Shown here in pieces: positions 37,490 through 50,300 of a DNA stretch of 64,000 bases (its first letter is position 1; each line of letters starts with the position of its first letter). Under the pieces are notes generated by a model. It was not told where the DNA came from, searched no databases, and saw nothing but the letters and a program-made list of their open reading frames with translations. The stretch comes from Manis javanica. Taxonomy: Eukaryota > Chordata > Mammalia > Pholidota > Manidae. The translations under genes were made by a program, and so were the position numbers. The DNA is taken from NCBI RefSeq assembly GCF_040802235.1, contig NC_133165.1, forward strand, positions 16,649,623-16,713,622, in the 5' to 3' direction.

Positions 37490-38375
37490 CTAGGGGACTG
37501 ACTATGGATGATGACATAATGTCTCTCACCAGAAACAGACATCATGAGACCACATGTCAAGCCTACACCCCACCCCCTGCCCCAGCCTTTTACCCCATTC
37601 TTGGAATTCTTAAAAGAAACGAATCCTGAGCTTTAAGCATGCCCCCTGTCTGAGGCTGTTCTCACTACCCTTTCAAGTGTGTGTTTTGCTTTAAATAAAG
37701 ACTTCTTGCTGCTCAACTTACTGTGATTTTTCTCTGTGCTCTTACAAGCCTCATGGGACATGAATAAGAAACCCCTTTTCCCAGTGGTAAGCATCTTTAT
37801 TACTTTGCTGTGTCATTCAATTTTCTGGACTTAAGCACAAGTCTTCAGTCTCTCTGTCCAACTTCAGACAAGTAGGAAGGGGCTGCTGAGAGCTCTGATT
37901 TGGGTCTGCAAGTTCCCTTCACCTGGGTGACCCGGAGGGAACTGCAGCTATATGATCGCGCTCTTCAATAGCCTGCCTGAAAATCTCCTTTCTTTGCTAT
38001 AGAAGTTCTCAGAACATAATCTCATTCCATCCAGTGCTCCAGGGCTCCCCCAAATCCTGGGGTGGTAGGGACTTAGATCTCACGCTGAGCACATTCAAGT
38101 GGACACTGGATGCCAGGAGACCCTGGCTTCCGGCGCGGGCAGGGGATCTGCCCGATGCCGAGCAGGAGCTCAGTGAACTTCCCTCTCTGTTTTCCCTGCT
38201 GCCTGCACGGCTGCTGCCATTTGCTGCTACTCTCGCTTTAATGAATTCCTTTCTTATCTACACTCATCCGACCTGTTCAAGAATTCTTTCTTGATTAGAG
38301 TCAAGAACCCTCCCCCATCCAGGTTGAGGTTTCACCTAGTGCACAGGGAGACCTCCCCAGACAACAGCTGCCTGA
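37490..38375 (+). mobile_element. Long LTR-like element, family B copy 1
   Basis: About 0.9 kb that recurs at 45740-46470. It contains AATAAA at about 37695 after a C-rich part, followed by a segment (CTGTGTCATTCAATTTTCTGGACTTAAG...) and a distal block at 38002-38375 starting GAAGTTCTCAGAACATAATC that aligns base for base with 46094-46470, at roughly 85-90% identity by eye. The layout resembles an ERV LTR plus leader. No gag, pol or env reading frame adjoins. Confidence 0.65.
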
Positions 38376-38459
38376 CAACACAGTCAATCCTTAAAAGAAA
38401 GGAACATAGCATGCAAAAGAATGATAAAACTCCCACTATTAAAACATAATCCAAAGAAC

Positions 38460-38850
38460 AAAACAAAATTCCTCACAAGTCCTTGGTACTATGAATCAAG
38501 TTAATGAGAACATGAACTCAGAAAAATATGAGCTCAAAGATGAGATGATAGAACAACAGAAAGGTTACAGAATTAAGGAATTTGAGGACAAAAACAGTAT
38601 TTACAACAAATAGAGGTGACATAGCAGGGAACAAAGTAAATATGGCTGCAAATAAAATTACTGACCTAAGAGAAGGGCTTGTACATACAAGGGGAGCAAA
38701 GGAATTAGAAGATAATAGACTGGAGCTCTAAGCACTTGACATAAGCAAAATTCATGTCCCTGAAGAAGAGGGATTCAATCAACGTAACAGGAAAAGTACT
38801 CAGAAATTCATACAAGGGGATTTCACTGAAGAATAACCACACATACAGAT
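38460..38850 (+). mobile_element. L1/HAL1-type ORF1 remnant
   Basis: A-rich sense sequence whose broken reading resembles L1-type ORF1: a Glu/Lys-rich coiled-coil-like region followed by a VPEEEG-type motif at about 38755, the position where L1 ORF1 has its VPEEE segment. Stops and frameshifts interrupt it. The element has no recognisable ORF2 here. Confidence 0.5.
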
Positions 38851-39057
38851 GGAAAGAGTTTACCAGGTTCTAGGAAATATTGTAGAGTGCTTAGCACTGC
38901 AAACATCCCTGACTGAATAATTGAAATTCAAGAATGCAGACAGTTCTCAGCTACTCAGCTATTGAAACAGAAAAAAGCCACAGACAGCAAAAATTAGGTT
39001 GTATTCAAGTATCTCTACAATAACATTAAAATAGGAGCCATGTGTATACAAACAGAG

Positions 39058-39136
39058 GTCAACACAGATATTCTATCTGAACTTCAGTCAAGGATGTCAA
39101 CACACATATTCTATCATGAGAACTTCGGTCAAGGAT
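39058..39136. repeat. Tandem duplication, about 40-bp unit
   Basis: Two consecutive units of 38 and 41 bp, each starting GTCAACACA, containing ATATTCTATC and ending GTCAAGGAT. They differ by a three-base insertion and a few substitutions. It lies at the end of an A-rich L1-like stretch. Confidence 0.9.
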
Positions 39137-39139
39137 GAC

Positions 39140-40500
39140 ATGTTATTGGGTCTTGTCAATTTCTGGGCTCAATGATTAAGGTTGATGGTGTAGCCAACCT
39201 TGGAATACTATCCTAGCATTTTCCAAAGTGTGTCTTTTGAACTCCAATCCTGTCAGACATTCCACAAAAAAGGGAGCTGCAGTCGAACCACTTAGAAACA
39301 CAAACTCGCTAAAAGTCTTGCCTTAGAAATTTGTAATACACATCAGTATATAAGAGACTTCGAGACATTTTGCATTAGAGAAACCTGATTTTCTTTTAAA
39401 AACATTCTTTAACCCAACATTTACGTTGAAATGAATTTTGCTCCCTGGGACATCTGTTAACATCTTGCTGAAAGAATGTCTGACGGATTGCATTTGGAGA
39501 GAGTGCGATCTGTGATAATTGGGGTGGGGTGGGGGAAGCTTAATAACTCAAAATCAGTCCAAAAGCAAATCATAGGACAGCAATACAATTTTATTATTCA
39601 TCCATTCATTAATTTCAAGATATTGAATCCTGAACTCAAGTTTCAGGAAGGAAAAAGTACTCCTAGCAGAGTGGTGTGGTGAGACCATTTTGAAAGTACT
39701 AACAAAAACCCCCTCCTAAAGTAGCTATTTTAAATCTTTAAGCACAGCTCAATTTCACATCTGCTTTGTTGAAAGAAAGGTGTCTTTGAAGGCCGCATTC
39801 CCATGGTAGAAGTCTGGAATTGCAGGACAGCTGAGTACAAAATGAAAGAAATTCCAAGAGGTAGGTGTATTGAAACTGAACACTATTTTTCTTCCCTTGG
39901 GAACCAGGAACAGTGTAACTAAGAAGGCAAAGGAGTAAACATCTTCTATTCCAGAAAAAAAAACAAAGTTGTCACTGCTTTGCAGAACCCCTGGCTGCTT
40001 CTCAGTGTTTCTCCAATTTACGTGAGCACTTCCGAACAGTGGGCAGTGCCTTCCAATTAGGGGACGTACCCCTGCTTCGGAGCCGTGGAAGACTTTGCTG
40101 TGCACTCAGACCCTCTCTTCTGCTGCTTACAGCTGGGAGAAGTATTTTAGTTCAAGACTCACGTGTCTCCATCATGTTTGAAGACAAATGTGCCAGGAAA
40201 TGTGGAGTCAAAAGCAGGACAGAGCTTTCAGCTTTCAGTGTTATATTTGACCTTGTAAAATACCACCAGGAGTTGAGTGAGGGAAGAGAGGGGGGTGAGG
40301 AGTAACTGATGGAGAGGAGGTCAAAGGATTTCAAGGAATAGAGAAGGGCCCATGAACTGGAATGCCCCATGAGGAGCAGTAATCCCCAGAATATGCTGCC
40401 CCCTGCAGGATTTCCAGGGAAAATGTGCCAGCTAACATGGGCTGAACATTTGAAAGTTAACAAATACAGTGTTGACAAGGATGGCGCAATAGGCACGCTC
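39140..40500. other. Intronic DNA, no exon seen
   Basis: Unique sequence. ORFs on both strands (39755-40105 minus, 40152-40502 minus) have no recognisable family features. No repeat recognised. Confidence 0.4.
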
Positions 40501-40519
40501 ATATTCTGGTCGGGCTGTT

Positions 40520-41160
40520 ACTTGGTAATGTCTAGAAGAGCCGAAGATGTGCATTCCTTACATCCAGCAATCCCACTCTTATGTAAATATCCTAGAGATT
40601 ATCTTCCCGCTTTGCATAAGGAGCCGGTATAGGAATGCTCCTCGTTGCAGTGTTTGTGACGGCACGATACTGGAAACAGTCCAAACATCCATCTCCAGAA
40701 AAATGTAAACATCAGTCCTTGCATCTTCCTACCAGGGAATGCTATGCCACAATTAAAAAGTAAGAAGTTTATATTCAGCAACATGGATACAGCTCAAGAA
40801 TATAATATGGAAAGACAAATTGCATAGGGATACACAATATGGTACTGTTTATGTAAAATTTGAAAACACACAAAATACATAGAGTATAATGTCATTTACA
40901 TAACCAAAGACATGTAAAAACAGAACTGTGTGTGTATAATAAAAGCATACATAGGAATGATGAACAGAAAACATGAAAATAAGGGTTGGGAACCACAAAC
41001 ATCAAATTAAAGAAAACAGGTCCCTCTGAGGAGAGAATGAGAGAAAAGAGGGAAAGATACACACAGTATTTTGAGTATGTTAGATTTTATTTCTTCTGTT
41101 TTATGGGTACATGAGTATTCATTATATTGTACACATTATTTTAAGGCTAGAAATATTGCA
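40520..41160 (+). mobile_element. Old L1 3' end (ORF2 end and 3' UTR)
   Basis: Sense L1M-type landmarks: CATCCAGCAATCCCACTCTTATG, GGAAACAGTCCAAACATCCATC, ATGCTATGCCACAATTAAAAAG, GCAACATGGATACAGCTCAAGAAT and a TTTGAGTATGTTAGATTTTATTTCTTC end. Reading frame is decayed. Confidence 0.75.
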
Positions 41161-41804
41161 TTTTGAGAAATTGGGGAGCTTTTCTGATTCAGATTCAACT
41201 AAAATCTTTGCAGCTTCTGCCATGCATCCAGCACAGCGCCCTTTTGCATTCGGCAGTCAGCCAGCTAGTCCCGGAGGAGTCTGTGTTTATAAGTGGAACT
41301 GGACCCCATTATCTTGAAACTTCTGCCAACCTCTTCCCTCAGATCCCGCCGGTGTGACCCCACCTCACCTGCGGTTGCTGCGCACTCACCTCCGACTGCT
41401 GGATTCATGGGGAGAGGGTGCAGGTGAAAGGAGAATGGGCACAGGGTAGATTCGCAAGGCCTAGAGGAAAGGAATTCCATTGCTTTGGAATTTTCTTTTC
41501 CAAATGGATTTGGTTTCTTTCTTTCTATGGCTCAGATTTTCTCTCATCAATTTCTTAACAGAAAACTGTGTGACGGGAGAAGTGTGTACAAATAGAGAAT
41601 TTTCGGTTATAGCATCATTAATACCTGTTGCATGAGGAATAAGGCAAATCATCTGGATCCATTTTCTTTGGGCAAGACTCAGGGCCAGTGAGCCGGGTGC
41701 TGCAGCCGAGGCCAGCCGTCCACTTCTGAGGCTCCTCGGGGGGGGGGACTTCGAACACCCAGTGACGTGATACCCATGCCGACGGCTGTCAGCTCTGGCT
41801 TCAC

Positions 41805-41965
41805 GTTATACTCATCTAGAGAGTTTTAAAAACTGCCTCCTTGACCCCACCCACAGGGATTCTGAATTGGTGGGTCTGGGGTGGGGCCTGGGGTGCCCAT
41901 ATTTTACAGTAGCACCACCCAGGTGATGGTATGTACACTCAGCCTTGAGAACCACTGGGCTGCGG
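41805..41965 (-). mobile_element. MER5A hAT-Charlie element
   Basis: GAGAGTTTTAAAAACTGCC, GGATTCTGAATTGGTGGGTCTGGGGTGGGGCCTGGG, CACCCAGGTGATGG and the end CCTTGAGAACCACTG are MER5A landmarks over nearly full length. Confidence 0.85.
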
Positions 41966-42897
41966 TCATCTTTGTGGCCCTGACAGACCATTGACCAACA
42001 ACCAGGGCCATTGGCTACACGGGTCGGGGCTGTAACTGCTGGCCTGCCCCGTTTGTGACATGGTGGGTGAAACCGTGGGCAGATGTTGTTTGCTTCTACT
42101 AATTCTCTCCTCAGAGGTGCAAGCAGCTTTGATGTGCCACTTCTTGTCTAGATGTTCTGCTGCAGATTATTCGTGGTGCCTTGGCTCCCCTTCACTTTTT
42201 TTTGCAAGGCCAAATATTTAAAGATAGGCAGGGCTGTGCATGTAGAGGTAGTGCAGGGTGGGGGGTGATAAGTCACCCCACAAGGCCACAAAGATAATCA
42301 ATTTGTTGTGGTGCCTGGCAGGCCTGGGCTCTTCAATCTCTTAGCCAGGCCCTTGACTTCCCTGCTGGTTAGAAGAGTAGAAATCGAGTGGTTCTAGGCC
42401 TCCCCTTCCTTGCTGTACCTCCACCGCACTGGAGATGATAGTAGTAACATTAAAATGTATGTATGCATTTGGGAGCTAAGAGTTTAGTTAACTTTCCAAC
42501 CCAGCAAAGCAACACCTTGTCAGATGGTCGTTCAGGCACTGCTTTAAAAATCTTCGCAAATTTCTAGTCAAAATACTTCAATGAAATGCCTGTGCATTCA
42601 GCCCTGATGTTGGTGTTGGTCATGCACAGAAGCAGCAGTCACCCTTCCAGACCTTAGACGGTCCACAGGTTAACGGAGCAGACATGTAACCGAGTAGGTA
42701 CAACAGAGTGTGAGATTATATGACATCTGTGCGTATTCTATATACAAGTTGTAAAACCAGGAGAGAGGAAGCTTTGTAGGGGAGGAGGTTTTCCCAGAGG
42801 GAGGAGTGCCAGGCAGGTTGTAGAGCCTGTGGAGGTATGTTTTGAGCAACCTCACTTTATACCTGGGCACGTGGAACTGCAGAGCCTCAGGTGCCAT

Positions 42898-42985
42898 CCT
42901 AGACCTACAGAAGCGGAATCCTCATTTTAACGCAATCCCCAGGAGGTTCATATGGAGATGAAGCCCTGAGAAGCACTATTTTAGA
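42898..42985. mobile_element. MER5A fragment
   Basis: CGGAATCCTCATTTTAACGCAATCCCCAGGAGGTTCATATGGAG ending AGCCCTGAGAAGCACTATTTT resembles one half of MER5A. Confidence 0.55.
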
Positions 42986-43119
42986 GGATAAACTGGGGTT
43001 CTCCAGGTTGGAGGGTGGGGGTGACTGTTCATGTCGAGCGATGACACCCACAGACTTCCACAGGTGAATGGGGCGATGGTTTTATGGCATCAGGGTGGAT
43101 GAGGAGCAAATGATGTCAT

Positions 43120-43330
43120 CTGGAGAGACGGGCCTGGGCCCTGTCATGAAGGGGCTTGTAGGGCATTCTATGGCATTTAGATTTCATCATAAAGGCAGGA
43201 GAAGAGAATTAAAGCCAATTCAAGATTTTAAACAGGAAGGTGGTGCAGGGAGATACTTTCCTTTAGAAGGATGCTGTTGACAGCAGTGTGCAGGATGGAG
43301 CCAGGGCCCAACTTCGGGAGCCATCACCGG
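43120..43330 (-). mobile_element. L2 internal fragment
   Basis: CATGAAGGGGCTTGTAGGGCATTCTATGGCATTTAGATTTCATC and the following part resemble the reverse complement of the L2 RT-tail region also seen at 6400-6540. Confidence 0.55.
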
Positions 43331-43339
43331 GGAAGGGGG

Positions 43340-44920
43340 GAGACCTGAAGCTAGGCCAGCCCCAGGAAGGGGGGCTGAGCAAGAGACGGAGTCCCTCAGG
43401 AGATCTGAGCAACAGGGCCTAGTACTACAGGGCAGTTCTCATTTCCTTGAAATCCTTCGAGAAATACATCATGTGCCATTGGAAGAAGAAAAATCAGCAC
43501 ATAAGCACACAAACCCACAGGCGCAAAACTTAATCCTAAATGAAAGAAAATTTAAGGAAACATGATTCGGGGGAAAACACATGTGATCCCTGGCAAACCG
43601 CAGAAGCAGGGAAGCCCGAATGAAAGTGCTTGGCATCCCACTGGCTTTGTGCCGCCGGGACCACACCAGGCCTTTGTGATGGGTGCCGGGGCCCCGCGCT
43701 TTACTGTTTAAATGAAGCTGAAAACACCCTATTGCTGTTGTATGATATTGTAGGAGATTTGAAGAGCAGAAAGAATACATACATACACATGTATATATAC
43801 ATATCAGGATTTTTTTGTATTTTTGCCGCTTAGGACTATAGGGGTTTCAAACATGGTTTTCTTACTGACCAACAAAGGAGCAGTTTTTTTGTGTTTCACT
43901 GAAGGTGTGATCATTTTCTGGAGCGTATTGTACTTTCTATACTGCTTTTCCTCATCAGTAGCACATGTATAATACAATTTATTCATTCTAAATTTTTCCT
44001 TAAGAGCAGAAATAAATTTCTAGTATTTGTTGTTTGAAACATGAGCATAGCTGATTATTTGTTACTCATCATTTTAGCAAAAAAGAAATTGGATTCAGTC
44101 TTTTTCCTTCCCCTTTTAGATTTTAATCAATACCATAAATTATGTATGAGGAGGCTTACTGTATTTCTAACTGCATTTAAAAAAGATATTTGACAAAACC
44201 TGAGACTGAATTACCAATGCTAGCATTTTTCTATCAGTCCTATTTTCAAATTTGTGAAAATATAGTGATCACCTCTTATTTTACCAGAAAAGTGTGAATA
44301 TACACTCAATAGCTATTTAGAAGGGATTCATATATATACATATCAAAATGGTAATGAAGATGAATTGTAGGCTTTTGAGAAGCATCTGAATTCGCAAGGA
44401 GCCGCACTTTCTGTCTCTGCCGTCCAGCCTTGTGCCATCTGTCCCCTCCTCACGCAGCCCCCAGGCAAACACCTACTGCTTCTTGTCCCTCCCTCCCGAG
44501 ACCAGCGGGATCACAGGAGCACCACAGCTCCTTAGCCACGTCCTGCGCTTGTCTCTCTCTCTGCCTTGTTTCTTCCTGCCTGCCTTCCTCACAACAGCAG
44601 CTCAGACTCGGTCTTTGTGGCTCCCTCTCTCTTATCAGTTTGCTTTTTCAATAGAATTTTCTGTGGGTTTGGATATGGAAATTCCCTAATAGCTACATGC
44701 ACTCCGGAAAGTTAAAGCCAAAATGATTCTTAATGTAGACAGGACTATGTCACTCCTCAGTTTAGCCGCACTTCTAATGCGAACTTGGAGATGTCAGACG
44801 CTCAAGAGAAAGCTAGATTTGCATGCGTGCCTGGGATCCCTAATCACCAATAGGTAGGTTTATCTTGAGGCTGAAGCTTGCAGAACTAGTTCTCTGGCAG
44901 CAAACTCAGCACTTTCTACA
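43340..44920. other. Intronic DNA, no exon seen
   Basis: Contains a short TA/CATA-rich stretch at 43777-43805. 44400-44690 is pyrimidine-rich with two overlapping plus-strand ORFs that show no family features. Confidence 0.4.
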
Positions 44921-44929
44921 GAGAGACCG

Positions 44930-45250
44930 TAAATTATAAAGGTTGTCTCTCCCACTGACCGTAAATTGGAACAAGGTCTTGGAAGAGCAATTTGGCAACA
45001 TTTTATCAAGGTTTACAACGCACATTTGCTTCCATTCAGGGATTCTACCTGGAGGCAATAATGCTATAGATTCCCTTGCCTATGTATCCAAAGAAATGTG
45101 TACAAAGAGATTTAAAACAGTGTTCTTTATGAAGGCAAAAATCCCAGCTACAACCTCTATATTGACTACTGGAGAGTGATAACGCAATTATGGCCCATTC
45201 ACACAGTGGAATGGTGGGCAACGGTTTGTGTCCATATGCAAAGGTGCTGA
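44930..45250 (+). mobile_element. Old L1 3'-region fragment
   Basis: Sense L1M landmarks: AATTGGAACAAGGTCTTGGAAGAGCAATTTGGCAACATTT, GCAATAATGCTATAGATT, CAAAGAAATGTGTACAAAGAG, TTCTTTATGAAGGCAAAAATC and TTATGGCCCATTCACACAGTGGAATGGTG. Confidence 0.7.
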
Positions 45251-45739
45251 AGTGGTAAGGCCAAGGAACTGCTTGGTGGGGCTTTAATGTTCCCTACTTT
45301 CCAGCACCCTCCTTTGTTGGATACAGACTACAATTGGTATGCTAATTTATATAGAATGTATTATCACAGAGTTTTAAGACCCTTTTTTCAACCAGTTTGC
45401 ATTTGTTAAGTCCCTTCTGTATCAACATTTTAGAGTTACCACTACAGCATAGTTACATTAAAAAAGTAAACTAGTATGGTATTTGTACAAAATATGGAAT
45501 CTATGCATGTATAAGGTAGAACAGGGAAATGGGACAAAGGTCATGCTGTTGTAAAATCTACTTAGCCTGAGAAAGAGGCCTGGCTTAGTCTTTAACTTAA
45601 TCTATATGCTGTCCTTCATCTTCTTCCAGACCCTTCATCAATTCAGTAACTTTGTAACCAGAATGAGAAGACCTACAAAATGTAAATGAACCTATGTGGG
45701 TAAAAAATGCGGAGATCCAGATCAACACAGTCACCTAAA

Positions 45740-46470
45740 AAACACTGTTCTTAAATCAAAATTTCAAAGGAATTATGAATCACCTGTATGTGTCATGCCT
45801 TATGCCAACCCCTACCTGAAAGGGCTGTAAAACCCCAAACCCTAAATCCTTAAGCACGCCTCCTCTCTGAGGGCACCCAGACTCCTCTGTGTTATTATTT
45901 TATCCATTAACTTTCTTGTTGCATAAGCCGACTGCACTTGTCTCTGAACTTTTTTCCATGATAAAGGCAAGAACTGACCAGCCTCCACCTCTGGGGGTAA
46001 ATGCCCTTGTCACTTTGTTATTTCATTCACCTTTCTAGTCTTAATACAATTCTTTTCTCTTTCCCTGTTTTATTTCAGAAGAGTATGAAGATGGAAGTTC
46101 TCAGAACATAATCTCACTCCATCCAGTGCTCCGTGGCTCCCCCAGATTCTGGGGTGGTAAGGATGTCATTCCCATGCCATGCAGATGGAGCGGACACTGG
46201 ACCCCTGGCCTCAGGAGGTGGCAAGGGATCTGCCCTACTTGGAGCAGGAGTTCAATGGGCTTCCCTGTCCTTCCTCTGCTCTTCCTTGCTTTCTGCTGCC
46301 TGCATGGCTGCTGCCATTCGCTTCTACTCTTGTGTTAATGAATTCCTTTCTTGCTGGCAGTTGTTTGAACTGATCAAGAATTTTTTCGCGATCAGAGTCA
46401 AGTGCCCTCCTGTCTGGGTTGTGGTCTCACCTAGTGCGCAGGGAGAGGCCTCCCCAAACACAGTTGCCCA
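45740..46470 (+). mobile_element. Long LTR-like element, family B copy 2
   Basis: Second copy of the element at 37490-38375, same orientation. Shared blocks include the C-rich 'GCCCCTCTCTGAGG'-type pre-poly(A) part, a TCATTCACCTTTCTAGTCTTAATAC segment, and the block from 46094 (GAAGTTCTCAGAACATAATC) to about 46465. The canonical AATAAA of copy 1 is degraded here. Plus-strand ORFs over it are chance. Confidence 0.65.
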
Positions 46471-47360
46471 GCATGGAGTCTCTGGACAGGTATGCCTGGA
46501 ACACTGGCTGTCTCTGGATGGAAGGTCTGGTTTGGGGGTGGAGAGAGAGACCTGACACTTCGGGTCTGTTTTGACTGCTTTGTCATGAACACATATTACT
46601 TCTATAATTTAAAAAATGAATTTTAAACAAGCAAATAATTCTACATAAACAAGTATATATAAAATAAAAAATAAAGAAAGGCCATTGGATAAGGTCAGTT
46701 ATCTAGGTCGTTTGGGTGGAGGCATCCTTATAAGTCCCTGAGCAAAGGGAGTGTTCTGTAGTTTCCTTGAGACCAGAGATTGGCCCATTTCAGCTCTCAC
46801 TGTATGCTGCTGAAGACATGGTCCCGGGAGTCCTACTGCCATTTGATTCTTCAGGACTCTGCAGGTCATGACGTAAGCCCGACAGAGGGAGCAGCCATCA
46901 CCTCTCGGGAGAAGCCTTCCGTGATTCTGTAGCCTTCATTGGTTTTGTACTTTCTTTCCACTCCTACTACAAGAAAATTCATTGCTTTAAGCTGGTGCCT
47001 GTCTGCCTTTTATTTATATTAATTATATTCCTTTTATCTGCAGGCAACTGATGGCAGGAAGAGGTCTTCAGTCAATTATATCTGCTCCCATCTTAGTGTT
47101 CACTTTGTTACCCTGCAGATGTGCTGATGAAGGATAAAGGCTTTACTTTTCTATCAAGATTGCAGGTATAGGGCTCCGTTATGCAGAAAAGGGGAGAAGA
47201 TCCTACAGAATGTGCCATATTGCATATCATGGGACATTCCTGGATCATAGCTGCCACTCTCCTTGGGGACTGCTCCTTCTGGACAAAGTCCCAACCACTT
47301 AGCATGAAGTACAAGGATCTATATGCATCCCCACCCTGCTCCGTCTGTCTCTCTGTCTTT

Positions 47361-47386
47361 CTCACACCCACACCCACACCCACAAT
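47361..47386. repeat. (CACACC)n short tandem repeat
   Basis: About four CACACC hexamer units. Confidence 0.85.
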
Positions 47387-50300
47387 TCTCCTTGGCACCA
47401 CTTCCTGGTACACACCCACACTGCAGTTTCACAAGCTTTGTCTTCCTGTAATGTGCAATGCATTTTTCTACCACTATAATAATTTATACCAACTGTGGTT
47501 CAGTGGCATTCAGAATGCAATTAACGCATATCATTATCTCCTTCCTTTGCATTTTGATTTAAGGATGCTTGACTCTAAATAGCTTCTCCCACAGAGGGAG
47601 AAAAAATACTTCAGCAAGACAGATGGAGGAGGGGCAAGTCCCAATGGTATCGTGCAATCACACAGGTTTGCAGCATTCCATGTTATTGCCCACTGAATTT
47701 TCACTGGGTGCGCACCATATGAGTCACTGTTCACGGCCCAGCCTAAACTGTAAGCAAAAATGCATGTTTGCCTTCCTTACAGATACAGAAATAATTGGCT
47801 TACAGAGAAAAAGAGATATTTGTGGTTCAATGTTTAATTTTTGGTTTTGCTGGAGAAGATTAAGTTTATTTTTGTTCATCCTAGTTTTAGTTGTATCTGA
47901 GTATTATAAGGCATGCAATTTTCTGAAGTTTTTCCCTTATAGTCTAACTGGGAATTAGCCTATGGTGTTCACACTCTTATATTAACTCTCAATTTACTTC
48001 CTGGCTTTTGGGCACAAGGAAAAGATTAAAAAGCTGCAGCAGCAAACTGCTCCAGAGTGTTTATACAATACCCAAGAAAAGGGAGAAAATACATCAGTCC
48101 TATTCACAGACGGGATGTGCCTAAGGTATTTGAAGTTCTCTACTTAGCAAATGTCAGGAAACGGTACTGACTGGCATGTTGTGATCTGGCTTCTTATTGC
48201 ACATCTCCCTCGTTTTAGATGTAGCAAAAGATAACACATGATCGCAAATTTAAAGGCACAAAGTTGTTTCCAGCTTAGTTATAAATTTATATAGGAAATA
48301 CCCAGTTTGATATGAAAAGAGTTGAGCAGACAGATCTTGTGGTTCTCTGACTTCCTGAATTAAATTTGAGCCCCTCTGAATATTTTCACCGGCCACTCTG
48401 CTGAGACAGACAGTCAGCTTAAGAGGATTAGAGGGCTGGGAGAAAATCACATCTGAAGTATTGTCTGTTCTTCAGGCTCAACACAGGCAAACCAAGGCTG
48501 TGGTGGCTTTTTTTCTTAAATCATGGGGGACTAGAAAAAGAAAATATTTGAAGCATCAGAAAACCTGTACTTTTACTTTATCTAACTGGCATATGAATTT
48601 CTTGGATTTCTACATGACTCTCCCATTGGTGATTTATATATTTTTTGGATGTAGCAGATAAGCCTATCTAGACACATCAAACGTTGATACAGCCAATTTG
48701 GAGGCAATAGCCATGAAAGGGAATTCTTAATCATATGAAAGTTGAACATTAAATGGATGCTAATGATGATGAAAATGGTGTGATTTTTACACCAGTGCAA
48801 ATGTGGCTTATTAAATAAGCCTTTAATAAATACATTCAGAGAAAATGAGCGCATTACTAAAGAGAAGTCGCCATCTGAGATGTATTGTTCAAAGAAATTT
48901 TTACTAAAGGAATATTTCTATGAACCAACTTAAGAGTTTGAGAGGAAATCTGTATTGAACTCTGAAACAATACATGGATTTTTTAGCATTAGTTCATATT
49001 GCTATGAAAATTAAGAGCTGTGTAGTTTGTACGTTGAACGGACAGCATTACCTGTTCTTTTGGGAACATGAAACTTATTTCCTCAGATTTCATTATTTTG
49101 TGGCTAATTTACAGGGTAGTGTGATTGGGTGCTTTAAGAATTTAGATCTTGAAGTTTAATTTTGTTCGTGTTGCTTCTATAAAAACACTCAGGCATTTCA
49201 AAATGATTTTTGAAATGGTCATGAAAACATAGGTAACTAAAGAACACAGCATTAATTCATCACAGCCCCCAACTGTAAGAAATGATGAAAGTGATCAGAA
49301 TAAAATAAGGAAAAAGAATTGAGAGAGACATTCCCCTTTTTTCCCTTCTTTTTTCTGTTTACCAATGCAAATGTCCCTGTTTTCATCTCTGCAGGGTTCT
49401 TCCCTCACTGCATTCCACAAGCCCAGAGAAACTTGCTGGAACTCATACAAAACCCTCTCCTACTACCATATTAGGGATCAAAATGTGTAGCAGAAACGCA
49501 CTGCCAAGTCAAGATAACCAACAGGGAATGTCTGTGCCTTCAAGCCAAATGAGCACAAAAAAATGATCAAGGCAGCAAAATAAATAATAAAGCTGAGGAC
49601 TGGCTTTATATTATGGTCTTGTTAGAGCCCAGTCACTAATAAAGCCGTGCTGGAAATTTCTTTATCTCTTGGCCATTCAGGTGCCAGAGCCTAATTTTAC
49701 TGTGGATATAATTCAGTCTGGATCAGGAGTGGAGCAAAGTGGAATAATATATGTTTGCCTTATTAGCTGCATCAACAATTCTGTGTGGTGGCATGCCTCA
49801 CACATCTACCATAATACCAAACTGATTCTGCAGTAATTTAAGTTTTAGGTTTTTTTTCTCCTCCCAATTTTTGCAAAGGGTCTGTAATGTATAGAAGTTA
49901 CCAGAAAACTTTCTGGTTATATTTTCACTCTGAGTGAAATTGGTTAAGATTAGTTATATTTTCCTTATTTATATGGGCAGCACTTGATCTATCTCATACT
50001 TGTCTAGATATGAAATTTTAATTAATACATGTGCCAAATGAATAGCTGTTTCAAACCACAACAGAGTGGTTCTGGAATTCTAGCAAGGGACAGGATGGGG
50101 TTTATATACTGAAGGCTGAGCAATTATCTGGTGGATTAAACAGACTGTTGTGGAACTAACTGCCTGCTTTATTAAGACAGTAATGATTACACCTGAGAAG
50201 GTAATGCTCTAATGATGAGAGATTTGACCTTTGCAGCCACAATTCATGAATTTTAAAGGAGGCAGAGGTAAGAAATGAGGAGATCAGAGAGCAGAAGGCT

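Noticed and set aside
37490..46470. Reading the family B pair as the two LTRs of one provirus.
   Set aside because: The interval contains older L2, MER5A and L1 pieces in place, and I see no gag, pol or env remnant; independent insertion or duplication fits better.
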